Both the position numbers and the translations under genes were made by a program. A stretch of DNA of 64,000 nucleotides, from NCBI GenBank assembly GCA_027422505.1, contig JAPQWV010000679.1:229051-293050 (forward strand), read 5' to 3'. The stretch is from Craterostigma plantagineum (taxonomy: Eukaryota > Streptophyta > Magnoliopsida > Lamiales > Linderniaceae). The number at the start of each line of letters is the position of its first letter. Within the stretch, counting starts at the first letter, position 1. The notes under the pieces are model-generated. The model was not told the origin of the DNA. It did no database searches and saw only the letters and a list, made by a program, of their open reading frames with translations. Shown piece after piece: positions 46,713-59,224 of the stretch.

Positions 46713-49700
46713 ATGGCACGATCAAGGGCACACTTCCCTGCACAAGATGTGTTGTCTTCTTCACAGTCAACAGTGAGGTCAAAAGAATGGGAGGGTCCAA
46801 CAAGATGGACTGAGTATTTAGGTCCCGATAGCGTCGAAAGATGGCAATGGAATTGAAAATTCATCATCTCAAGGCTCGAATGGCTTGTCCCTGAAGGGTT
46901 TGAACATGCAATGGTTGTATCAGCTCACACACGTGGCTGAAGGTCTCATGGCAAAGATGCATCGATTGAATCAGATTTTGGATTATCCTGATTCGGTGGG
47001 TCATATGTATTCGGAAGGATTTTGGAAAGCAGGCATATTGCCAAACTACCCCAAGATCTGTATTTTGCTTGATAGGAAATTTCCCGAACACCACAGCAAG
47101 CTGCAGCTGGAGAGGGTATATTTCTTGATTTTCTGATTTGGTTTAAATAGTTCATGTTTTTGTTTTGTGATGCTTGAAGCTGCATTGAAATCCCTTTAAT
47201 TCGTGGAATTGCTTTTCAGGTTGACAGGTTTTCTTTAGATGCAATGAATGACAGCTCTGAAATTTCTCTACAGAGCTTGGAGCCATGGATTCAGGTGCAC
47301 TAATTAATTGGATTGTTCCAATAGCAAAAGTGCATCGTCGATTGTGTAGAGTTTTGTGCTCTTCCTATCTTCATTAGATTTCCTACTTTTTAATTATAAG
47401 AAAATGTATCATTGTGTTCTCTTTTAGGCTTGACTTTTCAAGCTGTAGATTCGCTTATCATGCATTTTTTCTATAACCTTCTTCCGTTGACTTGGTCAGC
47501 TTCTTCTTGATCTGATGGCCTTTCGTGAACAAGCTTTGCGGCTAATTCTGGACCTAAGTAGTACTGTGATTACCTTACTGGTGAGAAATGATAAGTATTA
47601 TTGATTTTGCTGTTGAGATTTTCACAAGTGATGTATGATACGTTGCATTACTGGCAGATTTCATTGCATAACTTCATCAATAAAAATTCGCTACTGCTTT
47701 TCTTGCAGCCCCATCAGAACTCTCTCATACTACACGCTTTTATGGATCTGTTCTGCTCATTTGTTCGCGTTAATTTGTTTTCGGAGAAGGTAAACCACGG
47801 ACCGTATAGGTGGTGTACATGTGTTTTTAATATTCTTTATTGTTCTTCATTTTAACATTCTTAAACTTCATGCTCCGCAGATACCGAGAAAAATGATGCT
47901 GCAGACATACAATCTTTTGCATGCCATGGCACGGGATGATCGAGATTGTGATTTTTATCACAGGTGAGTCTATAAATGTTTATTTGCTGCACCAAAGCTG
48001 CTGATGACGAGGTGCTCCATGATTTCAATGTTACAGAGCTAATATTGTTTTTCCTTATTGAATCTCAGACTCATTCAGTTTGTTGATTCCTATGATCCAC
48101 CACTGAAGGGGTTACATGAAGATCTTAATTTCGTCAGCCCTCGAATTGGAGAGGTTATCATCCTCTCTGCTTCTTTCAGTTGACAGTTACTGCATTGAGC
48201 TACTATAACCAATGCCTTCTACCAGGTTTTAGAAGCCGTTGGACCCATTATCTTTTTATCTGCGGATACTAGGAAGTTGCGAAATGAGGGGTTTCTTAGT
48301 CCTTTTCATCCTAGATATCCTGACATACTTACAAATTCTGCACATCCAATGGTAATGTGTTTTATCATTGTGTATTAAGAATGAGTATTTTCAAAGTCCA
48401 TTTCGTCCTAGTTGACCTACCTTCGTTATAAATAGTCCTCTTTTTATCGTGTTGTTTCTTTTTATTGGCTACGCAGAGAGCTCAAGACCTTGCAAATGTC
48501 ACTTCATATAGAGAATGGGTACTATTTGGGTATTTGGTGTGTCCTGACGAGCTGCTGAGGGTCACAAGTATCGATATTGCTTTGGTATTGAGCAAGACCA
48601 TACTCTTCTGAGATGGGTTCAAACAATTATTATTGAATATTTGTGATACTTGTTTCGGATGTTCTTTTCAGGTTGTACTGAAGGAAACCTGGTCTTGACG
48701 TTATACAGGGATGAGGTGAGTTGTATTTGTTAGTAATCAGAAACATCTTCCTAGTTTGTAGGTGTTACCAAAACACATCTGTTTTTGGATGACTTACATA
48801 ACCTTATAGGTTAGAACTATAAGCAAATAGAAAAGGATATTGTTGGTTATCCATCTCAATAGTAAGTTGCTTTGAAGTATTAAGTCAAATTTCTAATCCT
48901 ACATCATATAGTGTGTGTTTGAAGATGAGGCAACTCTACATGCATGGTGATACAATTCAAATCTATGCTCTCCAGTCTACACATTTAGTTGAAATATTAT
49001 AGACTTCTTTTTTTGTCTACTTTGTTAAATAGCAAATGAGTGAAGTGTAAATATTTATCTACCTTTGCTGATTTAAGCCTGTATGTAACCAGCATCTAAG
49101 TTAAGTTTGCATTTGCTGCAGTATATATTATTGCATGAGGATTATCAGAAATATGTGTTACCGCGGATATTGGAATCGAAAAGATGGCCAAGTCTGGACG
49201 TACAAAGCAAAAAGAGGCAGATATGGAGTACAGTGTGGCTAAGCAGGTGGAGAAAATGCTAAGGTACTCAGAAATTCTATTTTGGAGTTTCTGATCAAGT
49301 TACTCTTACTTTTTTGCTTATGCTCCTCCTAGATGAATTAATGCCGTTCAACATGAGTAATAGATAGAATCGGACATTTTAATTAATTTTGTCGTACACA
49401 ACTGCAAATTTTTATTTGTCTTTTCATTGTTGCAGTGAAGTTCATGAGCAAGCACTACATGCCTGTGATGCCATACATCGTGAACGGAGGATATTATTGA
49501 AGCAGGAGATAGGAAGAACAGTTCTTTTCTTCACCGATCAGCCAAGCCTACTCGCTCCTAATATCCAGGTATCGCCCATATGTTGTTTCGTTCGACAAAC
49601 GAAGCCCCTGAAAAGTCTCTTACGATGGATATCCCTATTGTCTCCCTTTTCTATGTTATTTCCCCCGTGGCCAATATATATATATATATTTACATATACG

Positions 49701-52700
49701 ATAATTTGTTTGTGTTCTTCCCCGTGGCCATAATGACATATTTAAGCTGGTAAAAATGCAGATGGTGTTTTCTGCCTTAGCCTTTGCACAAAGCGAGGTC
49801 TTATGGTATTTCCAACATGTTGGAGTAGCATCGTCGAAGTCGAAAGCATCTCGGATTGTGCCAGTTGACATTGTGAGAATGTGATTTCAATTTATTACTA
49901 CTGTAGTGTTGCGTTTTATAACAACGTTTAATGCAGTTAATTTTAATTCACTATTCTGTTTCTAATGGCTTTTGTCCCATTTATGTGGTCCATATCAGGA
50001 TCCAAATGATCCTACTATTGGGTTTCTGCTGGACGGAATGGAACGTCTTTGCTGTCTAGTCCGAAAGTACATTGCTGGTCAGCATCCTCCTATTTTATTA
50101 ACTGCTATTGCAATGCCCAAACGTAAAACTTAGAATACTACATTGTAGTGATTGAGTTGTTTCTTAGCAAAATATGGAGTGTCAGAGAAACTATTCAACT
50201 GACAAATCATGGAACGATATCCGACCCATTTTGTTTTTGCCGGTCCTTTAGCATGCATTCATTCACCTTCAGTATCACTGGGTTGATTTATGTCTCGAAG
50301 TGAAGCTATAGTATTGATACCTTCATGTATAATGCTGTGCACTACTAATGAATCAAATTTCTCTCTTTGCCAGCAATTAGAGGCTACGCCTTATCGTATC
50401 TATCATCATGTGCGGGTCGAGTTCGTTTTCTTCTGAATACTCCTGGAATGGTGGCTCTCGATTTAGATTCTGCACTTAAGGGGCTTTTTCAGAGGATTGT
50501 TCAGCATCTTGAAAGCATACCAAAGCCCCAGGGCGAAAATATTTCCACCATCACTTGCGATTTATCAGTAAGTTACCTCTCCTTAGTTTATCCAAACGCA
50601 AAATTCACTTGAACGGCTTTCTGCTAGAAATTCACTAAATCCTGATGAAGTACCCGTCAGTACCATTTTATAAACATTGTGAGCATGAGCATTAGACATC
50701 CTTACTTTAAATGTGCTTCATTGTGCCGTTCAACAAGTCAAACAATGTGTTTTTAGATTATACAGTTTCACGCTAAATTGCCGTAGTTGTTCCAATTGTG
50801 TTGGATAAATCGTGCATATATATTCAGGGATTGCGCAAAGATTGGTTATTAGTATTGATGATTGTCACTTCTGCGCGGTCATCAATTAACATAAGACATT
50901 TGGAAAAGGCCACTGTATCTACTGGCAAAGAAGGGTTGTTATCAGAAGGAAATGCTGCATACAATTGGTCCAGGTTCGTTTCTTTTTTTCTCCCCACTTC
51001 AATTCATTATTATATCGTTTCATAGAAGCTGCGATAACTATGACATGCTTGCTTGTATTGTATACAGATGTGTCGATGAGCTCGAAACTCAATTATCCAA
51101 ACATGGAAGTCTTAAAAAGCTCTACTTCTACCACATCCATCTTACAACAGTATGTACCTCTTTTCGTTATCTACCATCCTTTGAAATCAGTGATGCTCAA
51201 CGCATAGCTTCACTCTTACGGAAATGCATGCTTAGGTTTTTCGAAACACCATGTTTGGTCCCGAGGGCAGACCACAGCATTGCTGTGCGTGGCTCGGCGT
51301 TGCTAGCAGTTTCCCAGAATGCGCTTCACACCAATTGTCCCTGAAGAGGTACATAGTTGGCCCGTCTTCAGACAAAATATTTTTTCCTTACCATTAACTT
51401 ACGTGACAGCGCAAGTATGTTTTTATGAATATAGGTGACCAAAATCGGCCGCGATGCAGTGCTATATGTCGAATCCCTTATCGAATCTATCATGGGAGGA
51501 CTCGAAGGCTTAATAAATATCCTCGATTCAGAAGGAGGGTTCGGTTCTCTTGAGGGACAGGTTAGTTTGGCTTAGCGTTTAGATTGCTAATTGAATAAAC
51601 GAATTGCAAAATCGTCCTTATTATATTCATCGCATTACTTCTTCGTATGCAACAGCTTCTCCCCGACCAAGCAGCGAACCTCATGAACCTGACAACACCG
51701 CGATTGTCTGGCCCATCTTCTAAATCCCCCAAAGCTTCTTACGGCTTTCACTTGCCAGGCTATGAAAGTTACCCAGAAAATAGCAGCTCCATCAAAATGT
51801 AATTTTCTCCCCTCAAACCCTTCTCATATGCTTTAAATTTAGACCCGTAAATCTATTTTTGATTTTACAGGTTAGAAGCTGCAATGCAGAGGTTGACAAA
51901 CCTGTGCTCCGTGCTAAACGACATGGAGCCTATATGTGTCCTTAACCATGTTTTCGTGCTCAGAGAGGTAAAGCTTTATACATCGGTCTTTTTTTCGTAG
52001 ATACCTTTTCTCGTTCGAGTAAACAACAACTGGTGAATTCTTTCATAAAAAAAGTTCTAGCCATTGGTGCTCAAATTTTCAAATGTGCCGTTTTGGTTCT
52101 CGAATTTTGCAAAACCATGCCTTTATATAACCGGTAAAGGAGCGAAAAATGAACGGTTTTGCAACGTTCTAGAACCAGCAGCACATTTAAAAGTTTGGAG
52201 ACCAACACTGACACTTTTGATATAGTTTAAGCACCAATTTGTCGTTTACCCCTCCTTCGTTTTTGGTTCAAAAGCCGAACTCTTTTTGATAACGCGTTCC
52301 ATCTCATACCTCATTGTCGAAAACTTCAAAAGTACATGAGAGAATGCATCCTAGGCAACTTCAAAAGGCGCTTGCTCTCCGTCCTCAAAGCGGCCGACTC
52401 AGACCTCCAACGACCCTCGATCTTAGAAACCCTAATTCGTCATCACGCCTCGATAATCCACCTCGCCGAGCAGCACGTAAGCATGGACCTAACCCAAGGC
52501 ATCCGCGAAATCCTCCTTAACGAGACATACTCGGGCCCTGTCTCTTCCCTACACCTCTTCGACAAATCCTCCTCGGACCAACAAATTGGCTCGGCCACCG
52601 AAATCGTCTGCAATTGGTACATCGAAAACATAGTAAAGGACGCCTCGGGCGCGGGAATCACCTTCGCCCCGCAACACAAATGCTTCAACAGCACCCGCCC

Positions 52701-54439
52701 CGTCGGCGGCGGTTCTTCGCCGAGTCAGTCACCGATTTAAAAGAACTGAAATCCTACGTGAGAATCTTCGGCAGCTACGGGGTCGATCGATTGGACCGTT
52801 TGCTGAAGGAGCACACGGCGGCCCTCTTGAACTGCGTCGACACTTCGCTGCGCGCCAACCGCGAGAATTTGGAGTCGATCGCCGGCGCAATGCACGCCGG
52901 CGAGAAAATAGAAGCCGAGGCGAATATGAAGCAGATTCTGGACGTGGAGACGATCGTAGGGTTCTGCATTCAGGCCGGGCAAGCCGTGGCGTTCGACTCC
53001 CTATTGGCCGAGGCTTGCGGGGATGTGCTCGGGGAGGGCGCGCCTTTGATTTACTCGCTCTTGTCGGGGGTTGCTAAGCATTTGCCCGGGGAGATGCCGG
53101 AGAAGAAGAGGTGAGGAGGTTGAGGAGAGTTGCGAATACGGTTAGTATCGGGAAAGATCACGACTCCGAGTGGGTTAGGTCTATTTTGGAGGAAGTCGGC
53201 GGCGCGGCGGACGGTTCTTGGAGCTTTTTGCCGTACTTGTTCGCGACGTTTATGACGTCGAGCGTGTGGAATACGACGGCGTTTAACGTTGAGACGGGAG
53301 GTTTCAGCAACAACGTTCATTGTCTGGCCAGGTGATTAAGTAATTTTTAGAAGGGTTGATTATTTTTTTAGTCCTATAATTTAGGGTGGTATTATAGGAC
53401 AGAGAATTCAAGGAGTGGCATTACACGGACAATAACTTTCAGAAATCGTGCAATTTATGGACATTATGTGCCAAAACCCTAGATTCCGTTGAAGAATTGC
53501 TTACATTTTGAATGTTATTGTCTGTATAATGCCGCCCCCTAAACTACATGACAGAAATATAACTAACCTATTTAAAGATTGCTTCTCCTTTACATAGTCG
53601 TGACTGTCAGTTATTATTATTATTATATTATTTTTTTTTTTTTTTTTGCGACAGATGCATATGCGCTGTGATTGTGGGGAGCGAATTCGTTCGAATGGAG
53701 CGGGAATTCCATCAGAAACTATCCCTTTCGAACGGCCACATGGGCGAAGCTTTGGACCCCACGACGCAGAACTACGCCACGGTCGAGGCGAGCGTAAAGT
53801 CCACGATGCAGCTCTTCGTCAAATTTTTCGCAGGGATTATTTTGGATTCTTGGGCCGAAGGCGATAGGTGAGTCGAAAATCTAAAACATGAAATTAGCGT
53901 AAAGTTCGATTATGTGTCGGGCTCAGTTATCCTTGGACCTCTCCTTAGGTCTCACCTCCCCACGAAGCTCATCTTCCTCGACCAAATCTGTGAGCTCTCA
54001 CCTTACCTACCGAGGAGCACATTAGAATCCCACGTGCCTTACTCGATCCTTCGCTCGATATACAGTCAATACTACTCAAACTCCTCGGCGCCATTTTCCT
54101 CAGCGTCGAACGCATCGCCAGCTGTCTCCCTGGCCCACGCTTCTCCCTCGCTGAGGCAGCAGCTTCACGGCGACTCAACACCATCGTCGAGTACTAACGA
54201 ATCAGCCTATTATTACAAGGGGCAAGAACATCAGTACGAAATGGAAAGCAGCGCTGGCATGAGAAGCGCTGATGCAAGGCACAACCATCGTACAGTGGGC
54301 AGGCAATCTGGGCCGTTGGATTATAGCTTGAGCCGAAAATCGAAGCTTGTTGTGGAGGGTTCTTCTTCTAACAGCACGGGCCCGAGCCCCTTGCCTAAGT
54401 TCGCGCATGTCGAGGTCTGGTCCCATATCGTATAAGTGA
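46713..54439 (+). CDS. NAP1: NAP1 (Nck-associated protein 1), SCAR/WAVE complex subunit, with frameshifts
   Basis: Twenty-three exons with GT-AG introns encode about 1,385 residues, the family length. NAP1 is a core subunit of the SCAR/WAVE regulatory complex, which activates ARP2/3-driven actin branching; in Arabidopsis (GNARLED) loss gives distorted trichomes and pavement cells. Key blocks: EWEGPTRWTEYLGPD in exon 1, LLLDLMAFREQALRLILDL, IPRKMMLQTYNLLHA, RAQDLANVTSYREWVLFGYL, IRGYALSYLSS, YMRECILGNFKRRLL opening the 999-bp exon 21 (52333-53331), and SNSTGPSPLPKF near the end. Single frame corrections are required at about 46831, 48684, 49184, 51330, 52716, 53119 and 54405; nearly all other exons are open and in phase. 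The start is the ATG before ARSRAHFPAQD. Either consensus indels or a recent pseudogene; the first is favoured because neighbours show the same pattern. Confidence 0.92.
52050..52245. mobile_element. Foldback MITE-like insert in NAP1 intron 20
   Basis: The left arm TTTTCAAATGTGCCGTTTTG to TTTTGCAAAACC and the right arm, read inverted (TTTTAAATGTGCTGCTGGTT to TTGCAAAACCG), pair over about 55 bases with roughly one mismatch in five. Ends and target duplication are not clear. Confidence 0.55.
53360..53570. mobile_element. Foldback MITE-like insert in NAP1 intron 21
   Basis: AGTCCTATAATTTAGGGTGG on the left pairs with the inverted right end TCATGTAGTTTAGGGGGCGG, and GACAATAAC occurs in both arms. 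It makes an imperfect hairpin of about 200 bp. The family is not assigned. Confidence 0.5.
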
Positions 54440-54744
54440 GAAGGGAGATATGGTATGGAGTAGTAGTGTTAGTAAACTTAATGTTGGGCCAAATTTTCTG
54501 TATATTCCATTCGCTTACGTAGCCTATATATGTGTTTGACGAACGGCCTCGAATTGATAATGTTATCTCGAAATTTTTGCAGTTGTTATACCGAGTTTCG
54601 TCGTGACCCTATTGAAAGATATCAACTTTGTTCATGCATGTAATAAACTTGGTTTCTGCTGGTATCTATCTTTCATGCAGACATGAAATGTACAGAGCAA
54701 ACTTTCCATTAGCTCAAACCTTGTACAGAATCTGCACTGGCAGC

Positions 54745-55429
54745 TAGGGGTGGGCGTTCGGGTTCGGGTATTCGGGTTTTACCCGAACCCGATCGGGTTC
54801 GGGTAGTTCGGGTCGGGTAATTCGGGTTATTTGTCGGGTATCGGGTTACCCGATACCCGAATTTATTAATCGGATCGGGTATCGGGTAGTAATTTATTAC
54901 CCGAATAACCCGATCGGGTACCCGACAATTTTTTTTTTAAAAATTGATTTTGTACATCTTAAAAATATATATAATTACATATTAGATATCAATATATAAT
55001 TTGAGTGATGTTAAAGTTTAAATAATATTTCGACTAATTTCTTATTTTTAAGTGTATAATCAACAACTGATATTTTATATCAATGCATATATCATCATAA
55101 AATTTAAAATATATTCTCAAAATTTTATAAATAAACATATAAAATATGTATATATTACATTTATTGAAAACAAAATATCCAATATTGTAAGCGATATTAA
55201 TTTATAACATGGATATTTTAATATTATTGAATTATAATAGTTTTAGTCATATCCCAACTAAAAAATCGGTACCCCTACCCGATGTCGGGTACCCGAATCC
55301 GATACATACCCGACAAGCGGGTACCCGCCGTAAATCGGGTCGGGTTCGGGTAGTGAAAATCTTAACCCGAACCCGAACTACCCGAAACCCGAACTACCCG
55401 ATCCCGACTACCCCCCGATGCCCACCCTA
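54745..55429. mobile_element. hAT element with dense ACCCGA/TCGGGT subterminal repeats, 685 bp
   Basis: Left end TAGGGGTGGGCG and inverted right end TAGGGTGGGCAT, with 8-bp duplication CTGGCAGC at 54737-54744 and 55430-55437, indicate hAT. Both ends are packed with TTCGGGT/ACCCGAA words in both orientations, flanking an AT-rich core. Any open frame here is a by-product of the repeats. It lies 300 bp beyond the NAP1 stop. Confidence 0.88.
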
Positions 55430-55528
55430 CTGGCAGCTCAACGAAGGTGATGCCTGCAATAATGCAACAAAGTGAAGAAAAAAAAAACACGGTTTTTCCT
55501 TTCGATTTTCTTGTCTGGCAACAGGGGT

Positions 55529-56760
55529 TTACTCACGATGAAAATACAAATTAAAGAAGTACGACCTTAGGGTTTCTTTCGTTCCTCGGCGGATTTTGCA
55601 GCGTATGGTTGGAAGGCCCAGACGTTGATGAGCTTCGTAACGGTGACAACCTGAAAAACCTGGCAAGCATAAAAATGAGGCAAAAGTGGAACCGATAGTA
55701 TGACAAAAGAAGCATAGGAACCATGGACCAAGGTTGTGTGTGTGTAAGAATTCAGTATATATGCCAATGTACCATAGTATTCTCCATCAACCTCCAGCAC
55801 ATCAATCTGCAGAAAAAAGAAGACTTATGACAACTTTTATTATGAACCTTCGGGCATTTCTATTTTCCTGCCACAGTTTAGTTCTCGAGAACACAGTTCA
55901 ATTCTAAGTAAGAAAACTGAAGTTAGGCCCAAGAAAGGAACGAATGGCTGTGAAAGAATGCGAAGAAAGGGTGTGTTGGGAGCTCACAGGCACTTGAAGG
56001 CCGATCTTTGATACTCTCCATGAGCTCCTTCACTTTCTGTGGATCGTTGGATCTTGTACGCATCAAAGGTCTTCGAATTCTGTCGAGAGGTAGCTCAAGA
56101 ATCAACGGTCCACCTACTACTGAGGCGCACTTGGTGGAGATCCTTCAAGTTATTACACAAAGCGAAAGGAAGGAAATATATTCCAACTTATATACAGCCT
56201 TGATAAGAATGTCATGTTCAGGTTCTAATATGGTATTGATTCATTCACAAATAAATAGCCCATTAATTCCTCAACCAACTTAGAAGGGAGTACTAATACA
56301 ACGTAACCATGAACTTTCAAGAATCAATAAAAGAACCTCGAAGATGAATTAGCTGCACTCAACAATCCACTAAAACAGCAGAAAACCATTGGCAGAAGAT
56401 GAAACCAGTAAACACAGCTTTATTGCAAGAATTATGCAGACACGAACGCAGTTTAACTGAAAAATTGACCACTTGATTAGACTTTTTGGCTCTGCCAAAG
56501 TGAACAGAGTTCATTCGTCTGATGATAATGTTTTGAACTCAAGAACTCACTACAACAACAGAAGACAAGTCTGAACGTGAAAAAGAATGGTAACATATCG
56601 AGAAAAAAAAAAAAAAAAAACGTACTTAAAGGAAAATTTTAACACCAGCAGAAATCTGATCAAGAATTTGCAGATAGAAGCATAAAATACCATTAGGAGA
56701 GTAAGCAGACGACGAGAAGGTCCTGAAATTGGTCGAAAGCCCAAACAGAGCGTTTGCCAT
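55529..56760 (-). CDS. SRX: Sulfiredoxin, organellar
   Basis: Four exons on the minus strand: 56691..56760, 55988..56142, 55773..55806, 55529..55659. Sulfiredoxin reduces over-oxidised (sulfinic) 2-Cys peroxiredoxin with ATP; the plant enzyme works in plastids and mitochondria. Exon 1 gives a Ser/Ala-rich transit-like start (MANALFGLSTNFRTFSSSAY). Exon 2 has LILELPLDRIRRPLMRTRSN and KVKELMESI; exon 3 DVLEVDGEYYG; exon 4 FSGCHRYEAHQRLGLPTIRC with the catalytic Cys in GCHR, then KIRRGTKETL. In exon 2 the frame is lost near 56003 (between ESIK and IGLQVP) and also near 56115, where an internal acceptor (CTCAG) could alternatively restore it. The tail after TKETLR is longer than usual. It diverges from the membrane-protein gene. 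Confidence 0.9.
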
Positions 56761-57228
56761 TCTTTGTTTCGTTTCTTACCTTACCTCAGAAACAAAAATT
56801 CGAGAAAATTAAAGATTCGATTTTTTCTTCGTATTACTTTCCTTTTCTTTCTTAATTTTTGGGTAATAATTCATGAAAAGAATCGTCCACCATACAAAAT
56901 AAGGCCCCCAAGACGTCGAATGCCGACAAAGGTTGTTTTGCTTCGATACGTAACCTCTTTACAGCAGTAGATTTTACAGAAATGAGTCATTATTGTTTAA
57001 CGATCATTATCTGTAATAAAATAACCAATTGTTATCTACTGAGATCTTCTCCATTAGATACTAAGACAAAGAAAATGAACTAAAAAACCTACTCGCCGTC
57101 TCCACCACCGACAACCACCACTTCCGCCGCCATCTCCTATATCCGAATCCGACGAAGAAAACCACCTTCGATCTCTCCCTACTCCAAGCCAAACCCTCAA
57201 AACAAAAGTCGAGCAGAAAAAAGAAAAG
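56761..57228. promoter_or_regulatory. Divergent promoter region, SRX / membrane protein gene
   Basis: A 468-bp spacer between two start codons facing apart. It is T/A-rich on the left and pyrimidine/CCG-rich near 57090-57200, the likely 5' UTR of the plus-strand gene. No specific sites are assigned. Confidence 0.45.
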
Positions 57229-58178
57229 ATGGATCTTCAAGCTGAAGAAATCCAATTCCTAACAATCTCAGACATCCTCAGAGAATCAATCTCCATCCCA
57301 AAACAATCCCCAAGAACCTTCTACCTCATAACTCTGTCCCTCGTCTTCCCTCTTTCATTCGCAATCTTAGCCCACTCTCTCTTCACCCACCCAATCCTAA
57401 CCCACCTCCAATCCTCCTCCTCAAACGCCGCCGACTGGCTGAACCTCTTGGCCGTCCAATTCGCCTACCTCACCTTCCTCTTCGCCTTCTCCCTCCTCTC
57501 CACCGCCGCCGTCGTCTTCACCGTAGCCTCCCTCTACGCCGGAAAGCCAGTCTCCTTCTCCTCCACGTTCGCCGCCGTACCCAAAGTTCTGAAGCGACTC
57601 TTCGTCACCTTCGTGTGGGTCTCCATCCTAATGGTGGCCTACTACGCCGTCTTCTTCGGCTCCGTCGTCCTCCTCGTCGTAGCCATGGACACGCACAACG
57701 TGGGCCTCTTCGTCTTCTCCTTGCTGGCCGTCTTCGCACTTTTCCTCGTCGTCCACGTGTACATGAGCGCTCTGTGGCACCTAGCCAGCGTAATCTCCGT
57801 TCTTGAGCCCATCTACGGCTCGGCGGCCATACGAAAGAGCTATGAGCTGCTCAAGGGTAAGACCCGCGTGGGGTTTGGGCTCGTCTTTGCTTACCTTTCG
57901 GTTTGCGGGATGATCAATGGCTTCTTTGGGGCTATTGTGGTTCGTGGAGGTGATGATTACGGCGTGTTGGCGAGGGTTTTGGCCGGTGGGTTCCTCGTCG
58001 GGGTTTTGGTGGTGGTGAACTTGATTGGTTTGTTGGCTCAGAGTGTGTTTTACTACGTGTGTAAGAGCTATCATCATCAGGGGATAGATAAGCTGCTTTG
58101 TATGATCATCTTGGAGGTTATCTTGGGGAATATGTTCCTCTGAAGAGCAGCATTCAGATGGAAGACATGGATGCTTGA
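57229..58178 (+). CDS. Plant multi-pass membrane protein of unknown function
   Basis: A single-exon gene of about 315 residues. After the N-terminal FLTISDILRESISIPKQSP come five or six hydrophobic segments (about residues 32-50, 70-105, 125-155, 160-185, 215-240, 255-275). The pattern ISDILRES..IPK and a C-terminal FYYVCKSYHHQGID match a plant family represented in Arabidopsis by At1g31130/At4g19950-like proteins, whose function is unknown to me. The open frame ends at a TGA at 58141-58143 after an unlike tail (KLLCMII); one base missing near 58093 would instead give the acidic tail typical of the family (ALYDHLGGYLGEYVPLKSS), ending at 58178. Confidence 0.7.
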
Positions 58179-58788
58179 GAAGGGGAGAAATCGATGGGAT
58201 TCACAGTTAAGTTATAGGTTTCGCTTAGAAGATCTTGTCTATTGAGTAGTGATCTACTGTTTGCTGTACTACGGTTGGTTTGAAAGACCTTGTATTGAGT
58301 ATCAGATGTGGTTCAGTTATACTAATACGTCTTCTCTTGTACTTGTAATAACGAAGTTTGAATAACTATAACTATAAGATTGTTGTGGGGCATTAGCAAG
58401 ATACGCATGTATACACATCGCATGATTGGCGTTCTTATTCTGTCTTTTCAAGTCTTTTGATCTTATTCTGCTGTGAGAAACATCTGAGTTGGATTAAGTC
58501 CTTGAAAGCCATGGACTAGATGACAATCCTCAGGTTCTTGGCAATCTTTCCCAGTGAGAGACGTATGTTGAGGAAGATCTGTCATGTCCGAATTCTTCTT
58601 CTAGTTATTGAGCTTTTAGCAGCCAAACTAAAACCAAGGTAGCATATTTGATCCAAGAGTCGTCAAAGAAATGAATATTTGCGCTCGAACAACGTAGGAA
58701 TAATAAAAGCCCAGATTTTATCACTGAATAATAGATTCAAAAAGCTCCCATATCACAGTGAAATATGCAATCGTAACGGGGAAAATAG

Positions 58789-58822
<34 letters not shown>

Positions 58823-59224
58823 TACAGATGAGCAGAAGATCATACGAAGAAACGAGGCAGAACGAATAGATCGTGGTTGAAAGCGAATTGCGAGGCAAAT
58901 GGCGGCGGTTTATACCAATGCAGTGTTCAGAAATTCCACGATGAGGTTTGGGTTCGGCGGTTTCCTCTGTAGGCACGCGATGATCGTTCTTCAGATTTTG
59001 GCGTGACGCGAAAATCCCAGATCGTTACATAATGAATCGCGGACAGGGAATTCTATTGATAGGCATGATGAGAAAGTATAGATCTGTATAAACATGTCAA
59101 ATGCTAATTTCTGAGTTCTTGAAAAATGTCTCAAACCCCACCCCCATCGATACATCATCATTCAGCAACGCAAACACAAACTAAACGATATTCATCCAAT
59201 ATCCAACGAACTAACCCGAAAAGA
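58179..59224. other. Spacer without a clear gene
   Basis: 3' flank of the membrane-protein gene, then a poly(A) run of about 26 bases near 58788-58815. A short plus-strand frame at about 58901-59005 (MAAVYTNAVFRNS) has no family match and is not called. Confidence 0.45.

Noticed and set aside
54781..55410. Telomere-like repeat array
   Set aside because: The TTCGGGT/ACCCGAA words resemble telomere repeats only loosely and lie within a bounded hAT element with an 8-bp duplication.
58788..58816. Poly(A) run as the tail of a retrocopied gene
   Set aside because: No intronless gene copy or target duplication is seen next to it, so it is left as a simple repeat.
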